From NCBI GenBank assembly GCA_016706685.1, contig JADJJE010000050.1:1-64000 (forward strand): DNA of 64,000 bases, in the 5' to 3' direction. A model generated the notes under the pieces. The model saw only the letters and a list, made by a program, of their open reading frames with translations. It was not told where the DNA came from and did not search any database. A program made the translations under genes and the position numbers. Position 1 is the stretch's first letter, and each line of letters opens with the position of its first letter. The DNA comes from Sandaracinaceae bacterium. Lineage in GTDB: Bacteria; Myxococcota_A; Polyangia; Polyangiales; Houyiibacteriaceae. This document shows positions 25,795-33,982 of the stretch, one piece after another.

Positions 25795-27258
25795 TCAAGC
25801 GGCCGCGTGTCGCCCCAAAATATCGGCCACGAGCGCCTCGGGCAGCACCCCCGTGCGCTGGAACGCGCGCATGTGGAGGATGGGCTCGCCGCCCAGCTCG
25901 GCCGTGGTGCGCCCGCGGATGGTCTCGCTGTAGAGCCGCGGGAAGAAGTCCTCGAGCCCGGCGGACCCGTGGCCCAGGCGCCGCGTGAGGGAGAACAGCG
26001 CCGTGAGCGAGTTCATCTTCATGTAGGGACACGTGGCGCAGCCACCCGCCGTGGAGCAGCCCTCGCCCGCCGCCACGCCGGGCACCACCGTGAGGCCCGA
26101 ATCAGGGACCTCCGCGATGGCCTGGCTGGACACGGGGAACACGATCTCGGCGGCCAGCTCCGGCCCGCCCGCCCGCTGCGCCGCGCTCAGCACGCGCTGC
26201 ACGTTGCGCACGATGGGCGTGATCATGCCGGCCTCGGTGCCCAGCACGAACTGCAGGGTCTGCGGCTCGCTGCCGCCCGCGTCGATGACGGAGCGCAGCG
26301 CCTTCTCGATGAAGGTGAGGATGTCCGAGGTGGAGCCCACCACGCCGGCCCCGCGCCGCTGACGCTCGAGGCCGAGCGCGAACATCTCGCCGGGCACCTC
26401 GAGGTGCGCCGTGACGTAGGCGTCCGGGTAGCTCTGCTCCACCTGCTGCACCACCTCGGCCCCGAACATGTGGTGCACGATGCAGGTTCCCTGCTCGAAG
26501 TAGTGGAAGCGCTGGGAGAGCGACCGCACGCTCTCGGGCGTGTGGGCCGGGTGGACCGCCGCGACCTTGGCCGCGTCCATCTCGCCGAGCGAGCGGAAGA
26601 GGTGCGCCAGGTTGTGGCCCATGTACGTGTCGGGCCCGAAGAAGATGTGGATGTCGGGCACCTGCGCTGCGGCTTGCAGCACGCTGCGCACCACGTTGGA
26701 GCTGGTGCAGGTGAGCGTGGGCACCAGCGCGTGGGCCTTGGCCTTGGTGACCAGGCTGGTGTTGATGTAGACGATGTGCAGCGCGCGCTCGAACTGGGCG
26801 GCCTCGCTGAGGTACGCACCGTAGGCCGGGGTCTCGGCCGACTCCGCCAGCGAGCAGCCGATGGCGGGCGCCGTGACGCGATAGACTGGGATCGGCTTGT
26901 GCCCGGCCGCGTCCAGCATGGCGCGCACGTTCTCGCTCATGAAGTCCACGCCCAGCACGATGACCGACGTGACCCCGGCCTCGGCCATGGTGATGGCGCT
27001 GTCCGCCATGAGCAGCGAGTCGCTGACGTGGATGTGCGGCCAGGTGCAGCGCGCCAGCACGCCCTGCAGCTCCGGGTCCATGTAGAAGTGCGCCACGATG
27101 CCCACGTTCTTTTCGTGAAGCAGCGCGTCCAGCTCGGACACCAGCGCCATGTCCGGCGAGAGGTACATGGCCTGGGCCTCCGCGAACGCGCCCTGGGGCT
27201 CGAGCGCCTGGGCCGTGATCTTGAGGGAGGGGAAAGGCTGCTTCGTGGGCGTGGTCAT
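25795..27258 (-). CDS. nadA: Quinolinate synthase NadA, long form
   Basis: Condenses iminoaspartate with dihydroxyacetone phosphate to quinolinate in NAD synthesis, using a [4Fe-4S] cluster. Family features are NVGIVAHFYMDPE, VLGVDFMSENVRAML, an LTCTSSN cysteine, FFGPDTYMGHNLA, FEQGTCIVHHMF, and the C-terminal GCATCPYMKMNSL motif with another ligand Cys. At 487 residues it is well above the usual about 350; the extra length is at the N-terminus and in an internal segment. No nadB or nadC adjoins it. The assignment is firm. Confidence 0.93.
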   Translation of the reverse strand: MTTPTKQPFPSLKITAQALEPQGAFAEAQAMYLSPDMALVSELDALLHEKNVGIVAHFYMDPELQGVLARCTWPHIHVSDSLLMADSAITMAEAGVTSVIVLGVDFMSENVRAMLDAAGHKPIPVYRVTAPAIGCSLAESAETPAYGAYLSEAAQFERALHIVYINTSLVTKAKAHALVPTLTCTSSNVVRSVLQAAAQVPDIHIFFGPDTYMGHNLAHLFRSLGEMDAAKVAAVHPAHTPESVRSLSQRFHYFEQGTCIVHHMFGAEVVQQVEQSYPDAYVTAHLEVPGEMFALGLERQRRGAGVVGSTSDILTFIEKALRSVIDAGGSEPQTLQFVLGTEAGMITPIVRNVQRVLSAAQRAGGPELAAEIVFPVSSQAIAEVPDSGLTVVPGVAAGEGCSTAGGCATCPYMKMNSLTALFSLTRRLGHGSAGLEDFFPRLYSETIRGRTTAELGGEPILHMRAFQRTGVLPEALVADILGRHAAA

Positions 27259-27322
27259 CAGACCCGAACTATACGCGCGGCGCTGCGTGCGTCACCCCCG
27301 GCAGGGTGCCATCTTCCCGCCG

Positions 27323-27823
27323 ATGGCTCTCGACCCTGCTTTCGTGGCCGACTGCCCCTACGGGCCGGGCGGGCTGCTCCTCGACGACATTCTCTCCATC
27401 GACCGGGACGCCGGGCGCGTGGTGGCCCGCATGCCGGCGCACGCGGAGCTCCCGCTGACCCGTGAGCAGCGCGCCCACCCGGTGCGTCACCCGCAGCACG
27501 TGAGCGGCGGGCTCATGGTGCACATGACGGGCATGATGGGCTTCGTGCACGCCTACCACGTGCTGGGGCTGCGCCACGCGGAGGGCTGGATTGGCTACGG
27601 CGGGCGCATCTACGAGGCGCGCTTCCTGGCTCTCGGCCACATGGGCACGCCGCTCACGCTGAGCTGCACGGCCACGCGCGTGCGGCGCGGCGAGGCGCGC
27701 GCCTTCTGCCGTTACGACTTCGAGTTCACGCAGGGCAGCACGGTGGTGTACCGCAGCGACCAAGCGGCCATGTGGCTGAAGACCGGCGAGGGTGTGACGG
27801 CGGAAGACCTCGCGGGCGACTGA
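27323..27823 (+). CDS. Hotdog-fold protein (FabZ/thioesterase-like)
   Basis: A 166-residue cytoplasmic protein from ATG 27323. The PQHVSGGLMVHMTGMMGFVHAY segment followed by beta strands and ARAFCRYDFEF matches a single hotdog domain as in beta-hydroxyacyl-ACP dehydratases or acyl thioesterases. The catalytic His/Glu pair is not clear, so it may be a non-canonical dehydratase or binding protein. It is divergent from nadA; the mechanosensitive channel follows after 42 bases on the same strand. Confidence 0.6.
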   Translation: MALDPAFVADCPYGPGGLLLDDILSIDRDAGRVVARMPAHAELPLTREQRAHPVRHPQHVSGGLMVHMTGMMGFVHAYHVLGLRHAEGWIGYGGRIYEARFLALGHMGTPLTLSCTATRVRRGEARAFCRYDFEFTQGSTVVYRSDQAAMWLKTGEGVTAEDLAGD

Positions 27824-27865
27824 CACCGAGCGGCAAAGCGGGAGCGCTGCTATCCTCCGCGGCGC

Positions 27866-29404
27866 ATGCCCAGGGTCCTTGAGCAACTCGCCACCTTCGG
27901 CGGTGCGGCCGCGCTGGTGGCGGCGGTCTTCACCCTGCTGTGCTTCGTGGTGCTGCCCAAGGAGCAGCGCTACCGCGCTCGCATGCCCACCGCCATGCTG
28001 GCGCTGTTCGGGCTGTCCGCCGTGGTGCACGTCATCACCAGCCCCGAGCACGTGGTGCACGACGCCTTCGGCACCATCGGGCTGTTCTTCCTGATGCTGT
28101 CGCTGGCGCGCACCACGTTCCTGCTGCTCTACCACGGTATCGTGGTGCGCTCGATGTCGCGCGAGGCCCCGCGCATCATCGGAGACCTGGTGCAGGGGCT
28201 GTTCTTCGCGGCCGCGCTGACGGTGGTGCTGCGCGCCGTAGGCGTGGAGATCGGCTCGCTGCTGGGTGCCTCGGCGCTGCTCACGGCGGTCATCGGCTTC
28301 GCGCTGCAGGACACGCTCGGGAACCTGTTCTCCGGCTTGGCCATGCAAATGCAGGCGCCCTTCGAGGTGGGTGACTTCATCAGCTACGACAGCGAGGAGC
28401 TGCACATCGGCTGCGTGGTGGAGATGAACTGGCGCGCCGTGCGCCTGATGTCCATCGAGCGGGTGGAGATGACGGTGCCCAACACCACGCTGGCCAAGGC
28501 GCTGCTGCAGAACTACAGCCGGCCCAGCAAGGTGGTGCGGCGCTCCGTGCGGCTGGCGGCGCCGGCCGAGCTGCCCCCCGAACGCGTCCACCGCGTGGTC
28601 ATCGCCGCGGTGGGAAGCGTGCGCGGCGTGCTGCCCACCCCCGAGCCCGTGGTGCTGACGCGTGAGTTCGACGAGCGCGGCGTGGTCTACGAGGTGCTCT
28701 ACTTCATCACCGACTTCGCGCTGCGCGAGGTGATTGCCAGCGCGGTGCGTGACCGCATCTGGTACGCCCTCCAGCGCGCGGGCACCAACGTGCCCATGCC
28801 ACGGCGCACGCTGCACGTGCACGAGGTCAACCGCGACACCATCGCCCGCCAGGAGGCGGTGCGCGCGGGGGAGCGCCTCGAGACGCTGAACCACGTGGAC
28901 TTCCTGGCCGCGCTGCCGGACGACGCCAAGGTGCGCCTCGTGGAGGGCGCGCGCAGCCAGCTGTTCGCCAAGGGCGAGCGCATCATCTGCGAAGGCGAGG
29001 TGGGCCACGAGCTCTTCATCATTCGCAGCGGGCGGGTCCGGGTGATGGTCAAGAGCAGCAAGCGCGGTGAGGTGGAGGTGGCCCAGCTGGGCCCCAACCA
29101 GTTCTTCGGCGAGATGTCGCTGATGACCGGCGAGCAGCGCAAAGCCAGCGTGGACGCCATCGACGAAACCGAGCTGCTGGTCATCGACAAGGAGGCGTTC
29201 CGGCCCATCTTGGACAGCTCGCCGAAGCTGGCCGAGACCATCAGCGACGTGCTGGCGGCCCGCGCGCTCGAGCTGGGCGAGGAGGCCTCGGCCGACCGCT
29301 CGGTCCACGAAGGCGCGCAGGGGCGCACGAGTGGCATGCTGCTCACCCGCATCAAGAGCTTCTTCTCGCTCGGGTCGTCCGACTCGGAAGGCGGCAACTC
29401 ATGA
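27866..29404 (+). CDS. MscS-family mechanosensitive channel with C-terminal cyclic-nucleotide-binding domain
   Basis: A 512-residue membrane protein. Three hydrophobic segments in residues 8-110 precede the MscS pore helix region (SLLGASALLTAVIGFALQD) and beta domain (about 150-330) with FEVGDFISY and TVPNTTLAK. Residues about 365-480 form a cyclic-nucleotide-binding domain: GERIICEGEVGHELFIIRSG, FFGEMSLMTGEQRKASV and a final ELLVID. The critical Arg of the phosphate cassette appears replaced or shifted (GEMSLMTGEQRKA), so ligand choice is uncertain. Its stop overlaps the nitrilase start as ATGA. It may gate in response to a nucleotide signal and membrane tension. Confidence 0.88.
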   Translation: MPRVLEQLATFGGAAALVAAVFTLLCFVVLPKEQRYRARMPTAMLALFGLSAVVHVITSPEHVVHDAFGTIGLFFLMLSLARTTFLLLYHGIVVRSMSREAPRIIGDLVQGLFFAAALTVVLRAVGVEIGSLLGASALLTAVIGFALQDTLGNLFSGLAMQMQAPFEVGDFISYDSEELHIGCVVEMNWRAVRLMSIERVEMTVPNTTLAKALLQNYSRPSKVVRRSVRLAAPAELPPERVHRVVIAAVGSVRGVLPTPEPVVLTREFDERGVVYEVLYFITDFALREVIASAVRDRIWYALQRAGTNVPMPRRTLHVHEVNRDTIARQEAVRAGERLETLNHVDFLAALPDDAKVRLVEGARSQLFAKGERIICEGEVGHELFIIRSGRVRVMVKSSKRGEVEVAQLGPNQFFGEMSLMTGEQRKASVDAIDETELLVIDKEAFRPILDSSPKLAETISDVLAARALELGEEASADRSVHEGAQGRTSGMLLTRIKSFFSLGSSDSEGGNS

Positions 29405-30267
29405 CACAGCGACCGATTGGAAGAGACACCCGCGTGGGTGTCGTGCAGATCACCTCGCGCGACGACGTGGACCAGAACCTCGCCGCCGTGGAGCGCACCG
29501 TGCGGCAGGCTGCCGCCGAGGGCGCCGAGCTCATTCTGGTGCCCGAGTGCTTCTCGTTCTTGGGCCCCGAGCAGGGCAAGCTCGATCTCGCCGAGACGCT
29601 GGGTGGCGATGGCCCCATCTTCCGTCGTTGCGCGGAGCTGGCTCGCTCGCTCTCCTGTGATGTGGTGTTCGGTGGCTTCTGGGAGCGCGGCAGCACACGC
29701 AGCCACGTGTTCAACACCTGCCTACACCTCGGACCCGATGGCACCGTACGCGCCGCCTACCGCAAGGTGCACCTGTTCGACGTGGACCTCGAAGACGGCA
29801 CCCGAGTGATGGAGAGCGACACCATCGAGCCGGGCAACGAGCTGGTGGTCACGGACACGCCCTTCGGCAAGCTGGGCCTCTCCATCTGCTACGACCTGCG
29901 CTTCCCCGAGCTGTACCGCGCGCTCGTGGACCAGGGCGCCATCGCGCTGGCGGTGCCCGCGGCGTTCACGCTGACCACCGGCAAGGACCACTGGCACGTG
30001 TTGCTGCGCGCGCGCGCCATCGAGCAGCAGTGCTACGTGCTGGCCGCCGCGCAGACCGGCACACACTTCGGGCGGCGAGCGTCGTACGGACACGCCATGA
30101 TCGTGGACCCGTGGGGCACCGTGCTGGCGCAGTGCGGCGAGGGCGAGGGAGCGGCGGTGGCCACGGTGCGCCCCGACGTGGTGGAGAAGATCCGCGCGCA
30201 GCTGCCGAGCCTGCGTCATCGGCGCCCCGAGGTCACGCGTCGCGCGGGCACCTCTTCACAGGGGTGA
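29401..30267 (+). CDS. Carbon-nitrogen hydrolase (nitrilase superfamily, Nit-like)
   Basis: A 288-residue cytoplasmic amidase with the Glu-Lys-Cys triad: LVPECFSF, YRKVHLFD and ICYDLRFPELYR. The last block is that of Nit1/YafV-type omega-amidases, which often act on deaminated glutathione or related amides. The start ATG 29401 overlaps the channel gene by 4 bases, implying coupled translation. The C-terminus ends shortly after RRPEVTRR, with no additional domain. The substrate is not determined. Confidence 0.85.
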   Translation: MTQRPIGRDTRVGVVQITSRDDVDQNLAAVERTVRQAAAEGAELILVPECFSFLGPEQGKLDLAETLGGDGPIFRRCAELARSLSCDVVFGGFWERGSTRSHVFNTCLHLGPDGTVRAAYRKVHLFDVDLEDGTRVMESDTIEPGNELVVTDTPFGKLGLSICYDLRFPELYRALVDQGAIALAVPAAFTLTTGKDHWHVLLRARAIEQQCYVLAAAQTGTHFGRRASYGHAMIVDPWGTVLAQCGEGEGAAVATVRPDVVEKIRAQLPSLRHRRPEVTRRAGTSSQG

Positions 30268-30384
30268 GGCACTAGGTTTTAGGAGGTCTGGTCAACTTTT
30301 CGCGATCCCCCGTTTTTTGGATCCGGAGTGGTTGGGCCTCCTACCATTCGTGCGTGCCCCACTCTCGCTGGGGCCCGAACGAGC

Positions 30385-32661
30385 ATGACGCTGAACCTCG
30401 ACCTGCCGCCGCGCCCCGCCGCCCTCCCCTTTGCTCCCTCCTCTCCCCAGGCCCGCGACGCGCGGCGACGCCTTGCCGCGTTGCTGCTGGGCGCCGAGGG
30501 GCAGCAGGAGCTCCCACCGGTCTCGGAGCTGGCGGGAGCGTGCCTGCTGCTGGCGCGAGCCTCGGAGCGCAAGGTGCTGCTGCCGCTGGCCGAGAGCGCC
30601 CGTGAGCTTGCGATGGTGCGGCGCGGCGAGCGCGTGTTCGTGAGCGACTACGGCACCGAGAGCGTGCCGGAGCTGTACTGCCTCGAGCGCCCCGTCGGCC
30701 TGCTGCGCGTGCTCTCGGCCTGCCGCGAAACGCTGCTGGCCGAGGCCCTCGAGCTCGACGGTGCGCGCCGCGAGATCCACCAGCAGCTGGCGGACCAGCT
30801 AGCTGCGCAGCGGCTGGTGCCGGTGGACGCCACCCCGCCCGCGGTGCGTCAGCGCGGCGGCGAGACGCGTGCCCCCGAGGAGGGCGTAGCGCTCGCGTTC
30901 GGTTACGAGGTGCGGCTGCCGTCGAGTGACGAGGCGCTGACCACCCGCTCCGCGCGCGCCGACATCCACGCGATGTTCTTCCAGGGCACGCTGTGGGCCT
31001 ACCTGCGCGGGCGCCGTGTGCCGCTGGTGCAGGGGCCGGTCCTGCTGGTGGTGCAGCGCCTGATCGTGGCGGTGCGTGTGCTGGTGGACGCCTGGGACTC
31101 GGGCCGCCCCACGCACGTGCGACTGCGCACCGGTCACTTCCAGGTGGGGGTGCGGCTCGACGCTGCGCGCCAGATCTCGCTCTCGCTCACCGGCGAGGCG
31201 GGTGAGCCGGTGACGGCGCAGGCGCTCCAGCTGGGCGAGACGGCCGAGCCGATCCTGCGCCTCGCGGCCGACCTGGTGCGCGCCATGATCGCGGCGGACC
31301 GGTCACAGGGCCGCAACCTGCGCGTGCGGGCGCTGCGCGATGAAGTCCGCACGCTGCGGCGGGCCGTGCGGGAGCGAGAGTCACAGCGCGGCTTCGTGAA
31401 CCACGACCCCGAGCGCGTGCGGCACATCGCCCAGGCGGAGGGGACCTCCGAGCGCACCCAGCGCGAAGAGCCGAAGGCGTCCGTGGCTCCGGTTCGGACG
31501 CTACGCTTCGGCGAGCGCTGGCGGGTGGCCGTGGATGGCCTCGACGCCGGGAGTACGTTCCTGTGCGGCGACCGCCTGGTGATGGCCACGGCGCGCCACA
31601 CGGTGGCCATCGGGCGCGAGCGCGGCGAGGTGCTGTGGGTGCGCGCGGGCGTGGACACCAGCGCCTTCATGGCGGGCACCACGCTGGTGCGCACCTCGGC
31701 CGACGGCCGCGTGGAGCTGTGCGACGTATCCGACGGCGAGCCCTTTGCCACCGCCCGCGTGGACGCGCGCGCCGGCACCCCGCAACCGGGAATGCTGCTG
31801 GGCGGGAACGGCGTCCCACCGATGGTGGCGCTCATGGAGGGCGGCCAGCGCGTGGTGGCGCTCGACCTGCGCACCGGCCAGCCGCGCTGGCGCTTCACCA
31901 GCCGCAGCGCGAGCGGGCTCCAGCTGAAGCGCGTGGGACGCGTGCTGCTCATGACCACGCCCGAAGGCACGCTGCACGCCGTGGACACCAGCACCGGTGA
32001 CGAGCTGTGGTGCTACGCCACCAAGGAGCGCCTGGCCACGGCGCCCGTGGTGGTGGGCGACCGCGTGGTGCTGGCGGCCGGCGCCCTCGGGGCACGCCAC
32101 GGCTCGCTGCACGTGGTGGACCTCTACAGCGGCAAGGCGCACTTCACCTCCACGCTGGACGGTGCCCCGCTGGCCACGCCCGTGGCCGACCGTGATGGGG
32201 TGGCCGTGGCGGTGACCCGAGACGGCGGACGGCGCGCCATCGCCTACCGCTGCGACCGTGACGAGGTGCGCTGGGACATCGCCGACCCGGGCCTGGGGGT
32301 GGGCGCCGCCACCCTGATCGTGGACGACCTGTTGGTGTGCAACAGCCCCGAGGGGCGGCTCTCGGCGGTGGAGATCGCCACCGGTGCCACGCGCTGGTCG
32401 GCGTCGCTGGCCGAGCCGGGCGCCGACGACGTGCCACGCCGCCTCGAGCCCGTGCTGCGTGGTGGGGCGCTGTTCGTGCCGTCCTCCACGGTGCACGTGC
32501 TGCGGCCGCACGACGGCTCGCGCATCGGCGAGGGCCTGCGCTGTGAGCTGGTGCCCGACTGGATCCGTGTGGACGAGCGCGGCTGGGTGTTCGTGGCCGA
32601 AGAGAGCGGGCACGTGAACGCGCACGCGCCGGTGCCGCACCTCGAGCTCGTGCGGAGTTGA
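30385..32661 (+). CDS. PQQ-like beta-propeller protein with unknown N-terminal domain
   Basis: A protein of about 758 residues from ATG 30385 (an upstream ATG at 30328 is possible). The first 330 residues are an unusual, mostly helical and strand-mixed domain without signal peptide; a charged helical segment (about residues 300-340) links to the propeller. Residues about 370-755 contain repeated blades of the PQQ enzyme type (for example VVALDLRTGQPRWRF, LHAVDTSTGDELWCY and LSAVEIATGATRWSA). No PQQ-binding or metal residues are evident, so it is probably a scaffold or sensor rather than a dehydrogenase. A lipoprotein gene follows after 49 bases. Confidence 0.7.
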   Translation: MTLNLDLPPRPAALPFAPSSPQARDARRRLAALLLGAEGQQELPPVSELAGACLLLARASERKVLLPLAESARELAMVRRGERVFVSDYGTESVPELYCLERPVGLLRVLSACRETLLAEALELDGARREIHQQLADQLAAQRLVPVDATPPAVRQRGGETRAPEEGVALAFGYEVRLPSSDEALTTRSARADIHAMFFQGTLWAYLRGRRVPLVQGPVLLVVQRLIVAVRVLVDAWDSGRPTHVRLRTGHFQVGVRLDAARQISLSLTGEAGEPVTAQALQLGETAEPILRLAADLVRAMIAADRSQGRNLRVRALRDEVRTLRRAVRERESQRGFVNHDPERVRHIAQAEGTSERTQREEPKASVAPVRTLRFGERWRVAVDGLDAGSTFLCGDRLVMATARHTVAIGRERGEVLWVRAGVDTSAFMAGTTLVRTSADGRVELCDVSDGEPFATARVDARAGTPQPGMLLGGNGVPPMVALMEGGQRVVALDLRTGQPRWRFTSRSASGLQLKRVGRVLLMTTPEGTLHAVDTSTGDELWCYATKERLATAPVVVGDRVVLAAGALGARHGSLHVVDLYSGKAHFTSTLDGAPLATPVADRDGVAVAVTRDGGRRAIAYRCDRDEVRWDIADPGLGVGAATLIVDDLLVCNSPEGRLSAVEIATGATRWSASLAEPGADDVPRRLEPVLRGGALFVPSSTVHVLRPHDGSRIGEGLRCELVPDWIRVDERGWVFVAEESGHVNAHAPVPHLELVRS

Positions 32662-32710
32662 CGTGAACGGCACCCACGATGGCCGCCAGCACGCTTCCCG
32701 CCCTGCCCGA

Positions 32711-33265
32711 ATGAAGGGCTACCTAGGCCTGCTGGCTCCCGCGTGCGCGTTGCTGGCGGCGTGCAGCTCGCCCGGTAGCAGCACCACCAACCCCGCCGCC
32801 ACCCCCGCCGCGAGCGAAGGCACCCCCCAGACGGAGGCCAGCGACGTGACACCGACCACCCTGCCCCCTGACCTCCACGTGGTGGTCTTCTTCGACACGG
32901 AGCGCGGGCACGAGCACTTGGACGTGCGCGTCCTCTCGAGCGACACCGGCACCTACATCTCGGGCGTCCGGGCCGACGAGTCACGCGCCCTCCGCGTCAC
33001 GCAGCGCATCGACCTCACGGGTGAGCAGCGGCAAGCCTACGCGGCACGCATCGCCGCGCTGTCGCGCATGCCCCGCTGTGAGCCTCTCGCGCGCTTCCCC
33101 AACGAGCCGCTCTTCCGTATCGACTCGCCCGAGTACAACGACGAGGGCCCCTCGCTGTGGCTGCGCGAGAACGGGGAGCGCATGATCGCGAGCAGCGACC
33201 CTTGCCTCGGGTACGCGCAGCTCGCCCACTTCGTGTACACGACGTGGATGAGCCACCGCTTCTAG
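32711..33265 (+). CDS. Hypothetical lipoprotein
   Basis: A 184-residue protein from ATG 32711. It has a signal peptide ending with lipobox LLAACSSP, then a Thr/Pro/Ala-rich linker of about 40 residues and a globular part with two Cys (MPRCEPL and SDPCLGY) that may form a disulfide. It starts closely after the propeller gene on the same strand. No domain recognised. Confidence 0.65.
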   Translation: MKGYLGLLAPACALLAACSSPGSSTTNPAATPAASEGTPQTEASDVTPTTLPPDLHVVVFFDTERGHEHLDVRVLSSDTGTYISGVRADESRALRVTQRIDLTGEQRQAYAARIAALSRMPRCEPLARFPNEPLFRIDSPEYNDEGPSLWLRENGERMIASSDPCLGYAQLAHFVYTTWMSHRF

Positions 33266-33370
33266 GCGTCCTGGCCGCCACGCTCGCCACTCATCCGTCA
33301 CCGGAGGAGTTTTCTGTCTGCAACGCATGGTCAGCCCCCTCCTTAGTGTGGCACTCTCGTGGGACCAGCC

Positions 33371-33982
33371 ATGGGTTCCGAGCGCCAACCTCCGCGACCA
33401 ACGCTGCGCTCCGTGGTCCTCTTGACCCTCAGCGCCGCGTGCGCGTTGGCGTGGCCCGGTGCCGGGCTCGTGCGCGCCGACGACGTGAGCGTGCCCATCT
33501 CGCTGCAGGTGGACCTGCTCGGGCGTGTGGCGGCGTACGAGCAACGTTATGCGAGCCAGCCGAACGCGGAGGCCGTGGTGCTGATCGTGGTCCGCCGGGG
33601 TCACACGGAGTCCGTCCGCGCGGCTGGCCAGATCGAGGCTGGCATCCGACGCAACGCCACGCTCGGCGGCCGACGTGTTCGCACGGTGCAGCACAGCTAC
33701 TCGAACGCGGCCACCCTGCGCGCGGCGGTCGACTCGAACGAAGCTGCGATTGCCTACCTGACCCCGGGACTCGGGGACCAAGCGGGAGGCATCGCGAGCG
33801 CGCTGGTGGGGGCGCCCGTCATGACGGTGAGCGCCGTGGGGTCGGACGCCGAGCGCGGCATCGTGCTCTCGTTCGAGCTGGTGGCCGCACGCCCCACCCT
33901 GGTGGTGAACCTGCCGCAAGCACGGCGTCAGGGTGTGGTCTTCTCATCGCAGCTGCTGAGACTCGCGAGGGTGATCCAATGA
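33371..33982 (+). CDS. YfiR/DUF4154-like periplasmic protein
   Basis: A 203-residue secreted protein (signal peptide to about residue 35; alternative start GTG 33359). The mature domain follows the YfiR-like pattern as I recall it: an initial ISLQVDLLGRVAAYEQRY helix, VVLIVVRRGHTES, an AAIAYLTPGL block, and FELVAARPTLVVNLPQARRQGVVFS near the end. Proteins of this group are often encoded beside TonB receptors or diguanylate cyclases and act as periplasmic regulators. Here the TonB-receptor gene overlaps its stop by ATGA, supporting a joint role. Confidence 0.6.
   Translation: MGSERQPPRPTLRSVVLLTLSAACALAWPGAGLVRADDVSVPISLQVDLLGRVAAYEQRYASQPNAEAVVLIVVRRGHTESVRAAGQIEAGIRRNATLGGRRVRTVQHSYSNAATLRAAVDSNEAAIAYLTPGLGDQAGGIASALVGAPVMTVSAVGSDAERGIVLSFELVAARPTLVVNLPQARRQGVVFSSQLLRLARVIQ

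Noticed and set aside
24628..27465. 945-codon plus-strand open frame
   Set aside because: Antisense to dnaJ and nadA, both unambiguous.
30268..30384. AT-richer stretch with gatccccc...ggatc symmetry as a promoter or terminator
   Set aside because: The symmetry is short and no clear -35/-10 or T-tract arrangement could be fixed.
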